Below are positions 32,407 to 40,660 of a DNA stretch of 64,000 bases, piece by piece. Position numbers and translations under genes: made by a program. The first letter of the stretch is position 1, and every line of letters begins with the position of its first letter. The notes under the pieces are model-generated. The model was not told where the DNA came from, searched no databases, and saw only the letters and a list, made by a program, of their open reading frames with translations. The DNA comes from a virus, in IMG/VR virus record IMGVR_UViG_3300036790_000396, positions 1 through 64,000 of that record. One strand, 5' to 3'.

Positions 32407-34422
32407 CTACCTGCTGCGGCCGAGGAACTTCGCTGCCTCGCGGATGTCCGTCGTAGACCGCGCCGGGGGCAGCGCCCGCAGGATATCCCAGCCGTAGCTC
32501 TTGATGGACAGCCGCGGGTCCAGGATCGCGACGACGCCCCGGTCGGACTCGTGGCGCAGCAGGCGCCCCATCGCCTGCAGCAGCGGCCACGTCATCATCG
32601 GGATGGACAGCTGCCGGAAGGAATTGCCGCCCCGGCTCGTGACGGCCTCCTCGCGGGCCGCGAACTGCAGGTCGGAGGGGACCGGGAAGGGGAGCTTGTC
32701 GATGACCACGAGGCGGAGCGCGTCGCCGGGGATGTTGACTCCCTCGAAGAACGTCCGCAGCCCGAAGATGACCCCGTTGCCGCTGCGGCGGAACCGCTCC
32801 ACCAGGACCTGCGGTGCCGCGTCGCCCTGCTTCATGATGTCCAGGTCCATCTGCCCGAAGGTCATCTGCAGCGCGCCGTAGGCGGCGTCCATCGCCGAGC
32901 GGGAGGTGAACAGCAGGAGCGCGCCGCCGCCGGATTCCCGCACCAGCTCGGACATGGTGGCCTGCGCCCAGCCCTGCCACTCGTTCCGCGTGGATCCCGA
33001 GGGGACGGGGACGTCCGCCCTCGGGATGAACAGGAGCGCCTGGCTCCGGTAGTCGAACGGGCTGCCCGCGTCGAACGCGGTCATCCGGTCCGCGGGAATC
33101 CCGAACGTCCGCGCCGGGTAGGAGAAGTCGGGCTTCCCGGAATGGTCCTTGCCGGCCGCCAGGGTAGCGGACATCAGGATGACCGGGAATTCCTCGGACC
33201 ACACCCTGTCGCGCAGGAACGGGGCCGGGCTGACGGGGATGCTTGCCAGCATCACCTTGGAGTCGTGCTCCTCCACCCAGCGGACGGTGACGTCGTCCGG
33301 GTCGTCGAGGTAGGCGCGCAGCCGGGTGCGCAGGGAGGAGAGGCGGCGCACGATCCGGTCCTTGCGCCGCTGGACGTCCCGGTCAGCGTCGAAGCGCAGG
33401 GACAGCAGGACGTCGGTCACGGAGCCGGCGATGGCCTCGAAGCCGGGGCGCAGCATCGCGTCGCGCATTTCCTGCGGCAGCGGGAGCTGCCGGCTGTCGG
33501 CGCGGCGGCGCTGCTGTTCCTTCTGCCAGCGGGCGAACTCGGTCCCCACCGCCTCCCACAGCTTCTGCCCGTAGTAGCCGAGCCGGACGGCGGCCTCCGC
33601 GTCGGCGCCGTGCTGCATCAGCATCGCCTGCGCGTCGCCGGACAGGCGCGCGATCGTCCCGGCCGAGACCTGGTCCGACAGGGCGGAGCTGATCGCGCTG
33701 TCCAGGTTGTGGGCCTCGTCGAGGACCAGCTGGTCGATGCGGCCGAGCAGGTTCACGGCGCCCCCGGTCTCGGCTTTCAGCTTCAGGTCCGTCGCCAGGT
33801 ACGCGAGGTTGGTGATGATGATGTCGGACTGCGCGGCCTTCTCCTTGGCCTTCTCCACCATGCACTTGCCCTCCCGGCCGAAGGGGCAGTCCTTCGCGCC
33901 GGGGCACTCGCTGGAGGAGATCGACAGCTGGTACCACTCCCGGTCCTCGACCAGCGGGAGGGACTCCCGGCTCGCCACCTCGCCGTCGCTGAGGCCGTCC
34001 ACGACCGCGAGCAGCGCCCGCTGGGCCGCCGACGGGGCTGCCAGGTCCGCGATCCGGCTGGCGCACGGGTAGTTGCTGCGCCCCTTGATCTCGGCGTACG
34101 TGAAGTCCGCTCCGAGGTGCTGCGCCAGGAAGGGGAGATCGGACTCGATGTACTGGCGCTGCAGCATCTTGGTGGCCGTGGCGATGACGGTCTTGCGCCC
34201 GCTCAGGATCGCGGGGATCAGGGCGGCGAAGCTCTTGCCGATGCCGGTCCCGGCCTCGGCGAGGAGGATGCCGCCGCCGCCGAGAGTGTCCTCGATCGCG
34301 GCGGCGAGCGCCTGCTGGCGGGGGCGCACCTGGTAGGCATCCAGCGCCCCGGCGAGCTGCCGCTCGGCATCGGCGAAGGTGAGCATTTCCAGGAGGCTGT
34401 CTGCCGGGTCTGCCGTGTTCAT
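32407..34422 (-). CDS. DinG/XPD-family superfamily 2 helicase, 671 aa
   Basis: The start MNTADPADSLLEMLTFADAE is fixed by GGGAG four bases upstream. Motifs in order: QQALAAAIEDTL (Q region), AEAGTGIGKS (Walker A), an iron-sulphur cluster candidate (YPCAS, then DCPFGREGKC), IIITNLAYLA, LDEAHNLD (DEAH box), ALLLFTSRSAMDAAYGAL, and the C-terminal AMGRLLRHESDRGVVAILDPR (motif VI). This is the XPD/DinG arrangement with a 4Fe-4S domain, a 5'-3' DNA helicase that can unwind R-loops and forked DNA. It is divergent from the SNF2-type gene. Length is typical of bacterial DinG. Confidence 0.9.
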   Translation of the reverse strand: MNTADPADSLLEMLTFADAERQLAGALDAYQVRPRQQALAAAIEDTLGGGGILLAEAGTGIGKSFAALIPAILSGRKTVIATATKMLQRQYIESDLPFLAQHLGADFTYAEIKGRSNYPCASRIADLAAPSAAQRALLAVVDGLSDGEVASRESLPLVEDREWYQLSISSSECPGAKDCPFGREGKCMVEKAKEKAAQSDIIITNLAYLATDLKLKAETGGAVNLLGRIDQLVLDEAHNLDSAISSALSDQVSAGTIARLSGDAQAMLMQHGADAEAAVRLGYYGQKLWEAVGTEFARWQKEQQRRRADSRQLPLPQEMRDAMLRPGFEAIAGSVTDVLLSLRFDADRDVQRRKDRIVRRLSSLRTRLRAYLDDPDDVTVRWVEEHDSKVMLASIPVSPAPFLRDRVWSEEFPVILMSATLAAGKDHSGKPDFSYPARTFGIPADRMTAFDAGSPFDYRSQALLFIPRADVPVPSGSTRNEWQGWAQATMSELVRESGGGALLLFTSRSAMDAAYGALQMTFGQMDLDIMKQGDAAPQVLVERFRRSGNGVIFGLRTFFEGVNIPGDALRLVVIDKLPFPVPSDLQFAAREEAVTSRGGNSFRQLSIPMMTWPLLQAMGRLLRHESDRGVVAILDPRLSIKSYGWDILRALPPARSTTDIREAAKFLGRSR

Positions 34423-34444
34423 CGTGCTCCCTCTCATCGGGCGA

Positions 34445-34478
34445 TTCATTGCTCTGATAATATCAAGGATTATTGTGA
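34445..34478. promoter_or_regulatory. Divergent AT-rich promoter region between two helicase genes
   Basis: The 55 bases between the DinG and SNF2 starts contain GATAATATCAAGGATTATTG, one of the AT-rich TTATTG motifs found ahead of early genes. The AAGGA within it is correctly placed as the ribosome site of the SNF2 gene. Precise -35/-10 boxes cannot be fixed. Confidence 0.5.
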
Positions 34479-36037
34479 TGATGCAAGCGGAAATACCGGA
34501 ATCACGGCCCCTGTACCATCCGCCGTGGCACGTCCCCTACCAGCTCGACCTCGCCGCCCGTGCCGAGGCCCTCAGGCGCTGCGCCCTGATCGCCGATCCC
34601 GGTACCGGGAAGACCAGTGTCGCGTTCGCCGTCGCCTGCTACTGCATCGGCACCGGCGAACGCGACATCCTGCTCGTCGTCTGCGAGAAGGCGAAGCTGC
34701 CCGACTGGAAGGAGGAAGCAGCTAAATTTACCGACCTGGGCCCCGTGCTGGCCTACGCCGGAACGGGCCGGGACGCGAAGCTCGCCGCCTCCGGTGCCCA
34801 GGTGGTGATCACCTCGTGGGAGACCGCACGGGAGAGCCTCGTCCGCAGGGTACCCGGGAAAAAGCGCACGCTGGAGAACGGCCCGCTGCTGGACTGGCTG
34901 GCCGCCCGCAGGCCCGTCGTCGTCTGGGACGAGGCGTCGGCCAAGCTGAAGAACCGCTCCAGCGCCCTCTACAAGGCTCATGCCCGCAGCGTGAAGGTAC
35001 TCGGCGCCGACCCCGGGCTGCGGCTGCTCGCGCTCACCGGGACGCCGCTGGAGCGCGACTACGAGACCGCCTACAATATGCTGCGCCTCACCGGCCCTGA
35101 CGGCTACATGCCGCTGGTGAAGGAGTTCGACGGGTTCATCCAGTACCGCGACGACTACGGGCGCCCGAAATTCCGCAGGGAACTCATGCCGGAGTTCGCC
35201 GCCCGCGCGGCCCCGAGGATCCTGCGCAAGCGCAAGACCGATCCTGACGTCCGTGACCAGTTCCCGCCCAAGACCGAGATCTTCGAGACGGTCGAGATGC
35301 ATTCCGACCAGATGCAGCTTTACCGCAAGTGCGAAGACCTCGCATGGAAGAACGGCGTGCCCCAGCAGGTTCCCGGCCTCTTCCTGGTCCTGCGGATGCT
35401 CGCCGGCCATCCCGCTGCCGTCCTGCGGGGGAAGTCTGCCCTGTCCCGGATCATGGCCGAGGAGATCGGGCCGCTGCTGCGCGGCTCCTCCTCGGCCAAG
35501 ACCGAGTTCCTGGTTTCCTACCTCACCCAGTCCCTGGACTGCGACCTCAAGTCGGTCGTGTTCACGTTCTTCGGCCAGACCGTCCTCCCGGTTCTCGCGG
35601 AGGAACTGCGCAGGAACGGGATGCCCGTGTTCGCCGTCCACGGGGGGATGAGCGCCGCTGACCAGCACGAGGAGCGGCAGCAGTTCCGGCGGGCAGACGG
35701 GGGTGCCGTGCTAGTCTCGTCCGATGCCGGGTCCCGCGGCGTGAACCTGCCCGAGGCCGCCTCCGTGACCGAGTACGAGTCCGGGCTGTCCAGCGCGGTG
35801 CGCACGCAGCGGTTCGACCGGGCCCACCGCCTGGGCCGCGGCGAGATTCCCCTCACCTGCCTCACCCTGGCCCTGGAGGGCACCTGCGAGATCCCTCTCC
35901 TGTCCAGTGCCCTCGACCGCAACGCCCAGCAGGATGTTCTCCTGGGCGATGATTCCGATGAGGCCCGCGCGGACGGCCTCGTCACCGCCGAGACAAGGAA
36001 GTGGCTGTTCAGTTGTTCGAGGAAGCGCCCGCGGTGA
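34478..36037 (+). CDS. SNF2-type superfamily 2 helicase/ATPase, 519 aa
   Basis: Motifs in order: PYQLDLAARAEALRRCALIA (Q/I region) and ADPGTGKTSVA (Walker A), LLVVCEKAKLPDWKEEAAKF (Ia), VVITSWETARE, VVWDEASAKLK (II, DEAS), LALTGTPLERDY (III), then VFAVHGGMSAADQHEERQQF (IV), VSSDAGSRGVNLPEA (V) and TQRFDRAHRLGR (VI). This is a small SNF2/RapA-like DNA translocase without extra domains, common in large phages, probably acting in replication or recombination. Several start codons are adjacent (GTG ATG ATG); ATG 34478 follows AAGGA by eight bases. Confidence 0.9.
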   Translation: MMQAEIPESRPLYHPPWHVPYQLDLAARAEALRRCALIADPGTGKTSVAFAVACYCIGTGERDILLVVCEKAKLPDWKEEAAKFTDLGPVLAYAGTGRDAKLAASGAQVVITSWETARESLVRRVPGKKRTLENGPLLDWLAARRPVVVWDEASAKLKNRSSALYKAHARSVKVLGADPGLRLLALTGTPLERDYETAYNMLRLTGPDGYMPLVKEFDGFIQYRDDYGRPKFRRELMPEFAARAAPRILRKRKTDPDVRDQFPPKTEIFETVEMHSDQMQLYRKCEDLAWKNGVPQQVPGLFLVLRMLAGHPAAVLRGKSALSRIMAEEIGPLLRGSSSAKTEFLVSYLTQSLDCDLKSVVFTFFGQTVLPVLAEELRRNGMPVFAVHGGMSAADQHEERQQFRRADGGAVLVSSDAGSRGVNLPEAASVTEYESGLSSAVRTQRFDRAHRLGRGEIPLTCLTLALEGTCEIPLLSSALDRNAQQDVLLGDDSDEARADGLVTAETRKWLFSCSRKRPR

Positions 36038-36300
36038 TCGGGTACGAGCGCCTGAAGAACCTGGTGGACATCGGCCTGGTCCGCTATGACGGAGGACAGC
36101 CGGTAATGCTTGCCAGCACCGAGGCAATCGACACCCTGAAGGCCGTCTGCGCCGTTCCCGGCCCGGAGTGCGTGCCGGCTGCCGCCGCCCTGACCGGCGT
36201 GCCTGTCATCGCCGACGCGACGCTCCCGTCCGGTGCGTGGAAGATCAAGCGCGGCGACCGCACGGTCCTGGAAGGGAATGTCCTCGGCTCGGAAGGATAG
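36034..36300 (+). CDS. Small protein, 88 aa, coupled to the helicase gene
   Basis: The GTG at 36034 overlaps the helicase stop (GTGA) and follows GAGGAA by nine bases; a GTG 33 bases upstream is less well placed. The sequence reads VIGYERLKNLVDIGLVRYDG then STEAIDTLKAVCAVPGPECV and IKRGDRTVLEGNVLG. The first part could be a small winged-helix type fold. No family recognised. Confidence 0.6.
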   Translation: MIGYERLKNLVDIGLVRYDGGQPVMLASTEAIDTLKAVCAVPGPECVPAAAALTGVPVIADATLPSGAWKIKRGDRTVLEGNVLGSEG

Positions 36301-36327
36301 AGACCTGCAGTCCACTGAGGGAGTCCC

Positions 36328-36672
36328 GTGCGGATCAGCGGCAAGTTCGAGGAGCGCTTCCTGGAGGCGCTCAGGTCCCTGGCGAGCGAGAGGCAGCTCG
36401 CCGAGATCGATCACGAGTGCACTGCGGTGCAGTACCCGGTGCAGCAGCCCGACGGCACGATGTCCGCTGCCCTGGGCATCTCCGTCACCCTGGCCTGCCC
36501 GTCCGGCGTGATCGGCGACTGGGTGATGGTCACCGGCCTGTTCGAGGACCCGTACGGCACCCCCGAGTCGCTGAAGGCGAAGACGGGCATCCTCATCCAG
36601 GGCCTCTACCGCCAGCGCGCCGCGGCCCTGGCCCAGGGCGACGGCGGCCTGCTCATCCCGCAGGGTGCCTGA
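36328..36672 (+). CDS. Small unknown protein, 114 aa
   Basis: GTG start after GAGGGAG. A helical N-terminus (FEERFLEALRSLASERQLAE) leads into beta segments (CTAVQYPVQQPDGTMSAALG, SVTLACPSGVIGDWVMVTGL). Its stop overlaps the start of the glycosidase-like gene (ATGA), so the two are coupled. Function unknown; may be a chaperone or partner of the lysin candidate. Confidence 0.6.
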   Translation: MRISGKFEERFLEALRSLASERQLAEIDHECTAVQYPVQQPDGTMSAALGISVTLACPSGVIGDWVMVTGLFEDPYGTPESLKAKTGILIQGLYRQRAAALAQGDGGLLIPQGA

Positions 36673-37523
36673 TGGCGACCGCGACCGTCCTGGGCTACGA
36701 CGCCACCACCTACAACGAGTCCCGGCTCCCGAAGGGGCAGGCCGCGGGCTACGACACGGGCAGCGGGATCGCCTGGACGGGCGCCCAGTGGGCTGCTCAC
36801 CCCGGCGCGCTGCACATCGACCAGGAGCCGTACGGCACTGACGCCACCGCCGACTACTTCGACGTGGAGAACGGCGCCGGGAGGATCAGCGATGTCGCCT
36901 CCTGGGCGGAGAAGGCGCTCGCCGCCTTCAGGGCCGGGAAGCGCCCCGGCCAGCGCTCGCCCGCTGTTTACTGCTCTGCGTCGAACGTCACCCCGGTCGC
37001 CAACGCCCTCGTCGCCGGCCGAGTCAAGTCCGGCGTGGGGCTCGTCGTCGCGAACTGGAACCTGAGCCAGGCCCAGGCGCAGGCCGAGGTGGCAGCCGGG
37101 TCCGGGCCCTACCCGGTCGTGGGCGTCCAGTTCCACGACGCGGGGCTGTACGACATCAACGTGTTCTCCGTGAACTGGCTGAATACCGTGTCTGAGGGGC
37201 CGCAGGCCCAGAACCTCTGGACGTACCCGGCCCCGTCCGGGCTGAAGGTCACTAAGATCACCGGTGACGGCTACGACCTCGCGTGGGACGCGGTGAAGGG
37301 GCCGAAGGGGCAGGCGCCCTCCGGCTACACGGTGCAGACCTTCCTGATCGGCACGCGCAGCGCCACCCAGGTCAACGAGCACACCTGCACGGGCACGTCC
37401 ACGTCCGAGTACGGGAAGGCCGGCAGCGGGCTGCCCGCAGGGGAGTACGCCTCGCACGTGTGGGGCAATGACGCGCCGGCTGCTCCCCCTCACGCCTCTG
37501 TCACCCTCACCCTGAGCAAGTAG
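36672..37523 (+). CDS. Glycoside-hydrolase-like (DUF1906) protein with FN3-type domain, 283 aa
   Basis: Residues 1-175 resemble the Rv2525c-like/DUF1906 TIM-barrel group related to GH25: GYDATTYNESRLPKGQAAGY, YFDVENGAGRISDVASWAEK, then GQRSPAVYCSASNVTPVANA and VGLVVANWNLSQAQAQAEVA, GVQFHDAGLYDINVF. The Asp/Glu pair in YFDVENG is in the place of catalytic acids. Residues 185-283 (PSGLKVTKITGDGYDLAWDA, AGEYASHVWGNDAP) look like an FN3 domain. No signal peptide. It may be a lysin acting after holin action, or a virion protein. It is in the middle region rather than beside terminase. Confidence 0.75.
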   Translation: MATATVLGYDATTYNESRLPKGQAAGYDTGSGIAWTGAQWAAHPGALHIDQEPYGTDATADYFDVENGAGRISDVASWAEKALAAFRAGKRPGQRSPAVYCSASNVTPVANALVAGRVKSGVGLVVANWNLSQAQAQAEVAAGSGPYPVVGVQFHDAGLYDINVFSVNWLNTVSEGPQAQNLWTYPAPSGLKVTKITGDGYDLAWDAVKGPKGQAPSGYTVQTFLIGTRSATQVNEHTCTGTSTSEYGKAGSGLPAGEYASHVWGNDAPAAPPHASVTLTLSK

Positions 37524-37530
37524 GAGAGCC

Positions 37531-37764
37531 ATGAGCGTTACCTGGCCCGAGGATTACGGCGACGGGCAGCCGGCTGCGCTCGACTACCGGCCGGCGGACA
37601 CGACCCTCGTGCAGGCTGGCCACGACCTGGGCGAGCAGGCCGAGTGCGTGCTCGGCAGCGGCAGCAACTTCGCCTCCGGCACCAGCAGCACGGGCATGGT
37701 CGATACCTCCTACCTGCCGACGGAGGCGCAGATCCTGCACCAGACGACGACAGGCATGTACTGA
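37531..37764 (+). CDS. Small protein, 77 aa
   Basis: GGAGAG precedes the ATG. Acidic, polar protein (VTWPEDYGDGQPAALDYRPA, AGHDLGEQAECVLGSGS) with no membrane segment. It follows the glycosidase-like gene closely and overlaps the next start by one base, so it is in the same operon. No family recognised. Confidence 0.55.
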   Translation: MSVTWPEDYGDGQPAALDYRPADTTLVQAGHDLGEQAECVLGSGSNFASGTSSTGMVDTSYLPTEAQILHQTTTGMY

Positions 37765-38045
37765 TGGCCCGCGAGATCATCATCGCCCCGTCGGCGAAGG
37801 CGCCTCCCGCTGCGGTGGCCGACGGGGACGAGTACGGCGAGCCGGGAGGGCCCTGGGAACCGTCGGAGGTGACGGTCCCGGCCGTGACGGACGGCCAGTA
37901 CGAGTTAGGAGCTGACTTCCCGCGTCGCCCCGCACTGGCACACTTCCACGCGGATCCTCTTGCCCTGGGCGTTCGTGTACTCGCGGCTCGGGCGCCACTG
38001 GTGCGTGTGGTTCTCATCGGGCATGATTTCCTCCAGGTGGTTTAA
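37764..38045 (+). CDS. Small protein, 93 aa, whose end overlaps an antisense gene
   Basis: Starts MAREIIIAPSAKAPPAAVAD with the ATG overlapping the previous stop. The first 50 residues are acidic and Pro-rich. From residue 48 (37905) the frame is antisense to a small minus-strand gene with a much better ribosome site, and the residues there (RRPALAHFHADPLALGVRVL) look like a shadow translation. The gene may be real with a tail of accidental sequence, or may have lost its own stop. Function unknown. Confidence 0.4.
   Translation: MAREIIIAPSAKAPPAAVADGDEYGEPGGPWEPSEVTVPAVTDGQYELGADFPRRPALAHFHADPLALGVRVLAARAPLVRVVLIGHDFLQVV
37905..38024 (-). CDS. 39-residue Cys/His protein on the minus strand
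   Basis: GGAGG and good spacing precede the ATG on the minus strand. The product reads MPDENHTHQWRPSREYTNAQ and ends RIRVEVCQCGATREVSS. The His-x-His and Cys-x-Cys pairs look like a small zinc-binding protein of a kind common in actinobacterial phages. It is divergent from the gene at 38105 across the palindromic operator, so both may be controlled by it. Too short for standard gene callers. Confidence 0.7.
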   Translation of the reverse strand: MPDENHTHQWRPSREYTNAQGKRIRVEVCQCGATREVSS

Positions 38046-38069
38046 AATACCAAGGTTTATTGGTATAGT
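38041..38069 (+). promoter_or_regulatory. Promoter with palindromic operator, second copy
   Basis: TTTAAA, 17 bases and TATAGT form the promoter of the gene at 38105. The spacer and -10 contain ATACCAAGGTTTATTGGTAT (38047-38066), identical to the copy at 16996-17015. On the other strand AATACC/TATTTT could serve the divergent 39-residue gene. Confidence 0.72.
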
Positions 38070-38104
38070 GGAGTCATCAGCCTACACCAACCCGAGGAGA
38101 TCCG

Positions 38105-38839
38105 ATGACTGCCGAACTCAGCCCCGTCATCAGGGACGCAATCGCCTTCCTGCGCCGCAAGCCGGAGGCGACGCTTGACGAGCTGGCCGAGCAGGTCTAC
38201 CCGGCCCCGGCTCCGGCCCCGGCGGCTGAGGCCGTCCCCTTCCCGGCGCTCCCGGAAGCGAAGGCGCTCGGGGACGCTCAGCAGGATGCCCTGCACGAGC
38301 TGCCGCGCGTCTTCGGCCTCGTCGCCATGAAGGAGCGCCGCGAGCTGAGCCGCGCGGAGCTGAGGGCGCTGGAGCACGAGACCGAGATCCTGAAGACGAT
38401 CAAGACGATGGCCGCTGCCCGCGAGGAGGCCGTCAAGACCCTCGTCCGCACCTCGATCGACGTGCAGGCCGAGCGCGAGGGCATCGCCTTCCCGGCCGAC
38501 ACCCCCGGGCACGCCGCCACGCCGCGCGACCAGCACGGCCACTACCTGCTCGCCGCGCAGGGCGAGCCCTACAAGCTCCGCGCGGAGAGCCACGAGTGGT
38601 CCCAGCAGTACACCTCCGGCAGGGCCCTCCCCGTGGAGGGGACGCTCGGCGACCTGGCCGAGAAGGGGGAGATCGAGCGCGAGGAGTACCTCGCCTTCAC
38701 CGAGGCGAAGCGCGTCTTCTCCCGCGAGAAGGCCCTCCGGTTCATCGCGAGGAACCCGGCCCGCGGCATGGCGATCCTGCGCTCGATCACGACGCGCACC
38801 GCCCCCGGGTCCACGCTCACTTTCCGCAAGGCCAAGTAA
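38105..38839 (+). CDS. Unknown early protein with coiled-coil, 244 aa
   Basis: GAGGAG precedes the ATG. An N-terminal helix-turn-helix-like stretch (RDAIAFLRRKPEATLDELAE) is followed by an Ala/Pro linker, a charged helical segment (ALEHETEILKTIKTMAAARE, EAVKTLVRTSIDVQAEREGI) and a C-terminal domain (GTLGDLAEKGEIEREEYLAF, EKALRFIARNPARGMAIL). It heads the replication operon under the operator-bearing promoter. No family recognised. Confidence 0.65.
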   Translation: MTAELSPVIRDAIAFLRRKPEATLDELAEQVYPAPAPAPAAEAVPFPALPEAKALGDAQQDALHELPRVFGLVAMKERRELSRAELRALEHETEILKTIKTMAAAREEAVKTLVRTSIDVQAEREGIAFPADTPGHAATPRDQHGHYLLAAQGEPYKLRAESHEWSQQYTSGRALPVEGTLGDLAEKGEIEREEYLAFTEAKRVFSREKALRFIARNPARGMAILRSITTRTAPGSTLTFRKAK

Positions 38840-38854
38840 GGTATCAATAATCTC

Positions 38855-39307
38855 ATGAATGACATCAGCAGGGCGGCGCCCGGGTTCATCCCCCTGGCGC
38901 CGCCTTCCGGGCGTTTCTGGCTGCACGCCGAGGACTTCAGGCGCGGCCGGGACGGCAAGATCAAGCCCTCGTTCTCCACCTCCGTGGTGGCGACGGCGTT
39001 CTTCGGCCGCAGCGCGGCCTGGATGCGCAAGGCGATGCGCCCCGACGCCGACCGCCCCGCCGGCAGCCTCATCCTCGACGGCAGGCCGTTCTCCGTGGCG
39101 CGGTCCGAGGCCGATGACCGCAAGTTCAGCCTCGTCGACATCGAGCGCGTGGCGCACGCGCTGCGGCAGCAGGACGTCATCGACGACGCGCGCCTCGCGG
39201 CGGCGGTCGCCTCCGTGGTGTCCTGCGCGGTCAGCTACAAGATCATCCCGGCCCCGTGGCCCGCGGAGCGCGCTCCCGCGAGCGCAGAGGCCTCCCCGGA
39301 TGAGTGA
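38855..39307 (+). CDS. DNA-binding-like protein, 150 aa
   Basis: Follows the gene before by 15 bases; GGTATCAATAATCTC before the ATG carries an AT-rich motif and no clear Shine-Dalgarno sequence. The centre (KPSFSTSVVATAFFGRSAAW, MRKAMRP, GRPFSVARSEADDRKFSLVD, IERVAHALRQQDVIDDARLA) has the look of a winged-helix regulator with a WM-R recognition helix. Phage proteins of this general pattern are usually annotated as hypothetical. Its stop overlaps the exonuclease start. Confidence 0.55.
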   Translation: MNDISRAAPGFIPLAPPSGRFWLHAEDFRRGRDGKIKPSFSTSVVATAFFGRSAAWMRKAMRPDADRPAGSLILDGRPFSVARSEADDRKFSLVDIERVAHALRQQDVIDDARLAAAVASVVSCAVSYKIIPAPWPAERAPASAEASPDE

Positions 39308-40244
39308 GGGGGCAGAGGAGCACGTCGTCCTCATCGACGGCACCGGGCTGCTGGTGCGCTGCCTGCGGGCCGCACGGCATGCACCCCGCCTCTCCTACGA
39401 GGAAGCGGACACGACGGTCCTGACATTCTTCGCCGGCTCGCTGACGGCCGCCCTGGGCGACCTGGCCCCCACGCATGCCGTGACGTGCTGGGACGGCCCG
39501 AAGTTCATGACATGGCGCCGTGACGTGTGGCCGGAGTACAAGCCCCCGCGCAGCGGCTTCCTCGCCCCGGCCGCCATTTCCCCCGACGAGTCCCTGTGCC
39601 GGAGCTTCTGCGGGGAAGGCGGCCTCACGGTCAGCGAGAGCCTCCGCTTCGAGGGCGACGACCTGATCGCCGCCTGGTGGCGCCGGGCCCGCAGGGCAAT
39701 GCCGGAGGCACGGGTCACGATCCTCACTGCCGACCGGGACCTGTTCCAGCTGTGCGACGAGCGCACGGCAGTCCGCGACCTTGGAACGAAAGACCCCCAG
39801 GTCACCACGGAGCAGGACGTCCGGGACCACTGGGGGTGCGAGCCGCGGCGGCTGCCGCTGCTGCGCGCCCTCGCCGGCGACCCCGCAGACGGGATCCCCG
39901 GCGTCCGGGGCATCGGCGAGACAGGGGCCGTCAAGCTGGCAGCGGCTCATACGGGCGACGATGCCGCCCTGCTGGCCGGGATCATCGAGCAGCACGAGCG
40001 CCGTTACCCCGGTGACGAGAGCGCGAAGATGGCCGCGGTGTGGCGGGACCTGATGGACCTGCGCGAGCCCGCCCAGCGCCCGTGGGATGATGACGGGGAC
40101 GCGCCGCTGCTCTCCGCGGCGCGATGGGATCCCTCACGCCACGCCCGGCAGCTGGATGCCTTTCTCGCGGCCTTCGGCCTGAAGCGCCTGCGGGAACGCC
40201 TGTCGCGCGGGGATCTCCCGTGGCCTTCCCCGCCTCCTGACTAG
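39300..40244 (+). CDS. 5'-3' exonuclease (FEN/PIN-like nuclease), 314 aa
   Basis: The conserved Asp set is present in order: VVLIDGTGLLVR (first metal Asp), AVTCWDGPKFMTWRRDVWPE then YKPPR (arch entry), SLRFEGDDLIAAWWRRARRA (E-G-D-D), VTILTADRDLFQLC (T-A-D-x-D) and a helix-hairpin-helix GIPGVRGIGETGAVKLAA. This is the domain order of T5/T7-type flap exonucleases and of Pol I N-domains, which remove RNA primers and flaps. No polymerase domain is attached. The ATG overlaps the upstream stop, giving coupling. Confidence 0.9.
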   Translation: MSEGAEEHVVLIDGTGLLVRCLRAARHAPRLSYEEADTTVLTFFAGSLTAALGDLAPTHAVTCWDGPKFMTWRRDVWPEYKPPRSGFLAPAAISPDESLCRSFCGEGGLTVSESLRFEGDDLIAAWWRRARRAMPEARVTILTADRDLFQLCDERTAVRDLGTKDPQVTTEQDVRDHWGCEPRRLPLLRALAGDPADGIPGVRGIGETGAVKLAAAHTGDDAALLAGIIEQHERRYPGDESAKMAAVWRDLMDLREPAQRPWDDDGDAPLLSAARWDPSRHARQLDAFLAAFGLKRLRERLSRGDLPWPSPPPD

Positions 40245-40372
40245 CATTTATTGATATAACAAGGATGCTTGACCGGCAGCGCGGCCCGTCTTACGCTGCC
40301 GGATAGAGTTCCTCATCCCGGCGCCCTGCCTTCCCTGCGGCAGGGCATCCCTTCGTCACGCCAGGAGGAAGC
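40244..40372 (+). promoter_or_regulatory. Intergenic control region with AT-rich motif and hairpin
   Basis: GCATTTATTGATATAACAAG (40244-40263) is a member of the TTATTG motif family. It is followed by a perfect 8-bp hairpin, GCCCTGCC/GGCAGGGC (40323-40346), and a GGAGG ribosome site. A promoter with a structured leader for the primase operon is plausible. Confidence 0.5.
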
Positions 40373-40660
40373 ATGGCCACGCCTATGCCCGAGTGCCTTC
40401 TCAGGACGGGGGACGTGCTCGCGTACGTCACCGCGTCACTGTCATCCCGCTGGGGAGCCCAGCTTCCCGGCCCGGACCCGGAGAAGGTCATCGGGGAGTT
40501 CTGCGAGCGGTTCGGTCCCGACAAGGCGATGATCATCGCCCGTGCCGCGTTCGAGGACCACGGCGGCCTGTGGCAGGGAGCGCCTGTCACCATCCGCCGT
40601 TTCACCGAGGCCCATGACGGTTTCTTCGCCATCCCGCTGCTGTCCGGAGGCCATCTCTAA
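40373..40660 (+). CDS. Small protein, 95 aa, upstream of primase
   Basis: CAGGAGG precedes the ATG. Helical, globular look: DVLAYVTASLSSRWGAQLPG, KVIGEFCERFGPDKAMIIAR, AAFEDHGGLWQGAPVTIRRF. It overlaps nothing but its last codons hold the ribosome site of the primase gene, which starts immediately after the TAA. Function unknown; could be a primase or helicase-loader partner from its position. Confidence 0.6.
   Translation: MATPMPECLLRTGDVLAYVTASLSSRWGAQLPGPDPEKVIGEFCERFGPDKAMIIARAAFEDHGGLWQGAPVTIRRFTEAHDGFFAIPLLSGGHL

Noticed and set aside
32380-34725. Long + strand frame of 781 codons opposite the DinG-type gene
   Set aside because: The minus-strand frame has complete helicase motifs; the + frame has only Arg/Leu/Gly-rich shadow sequence.
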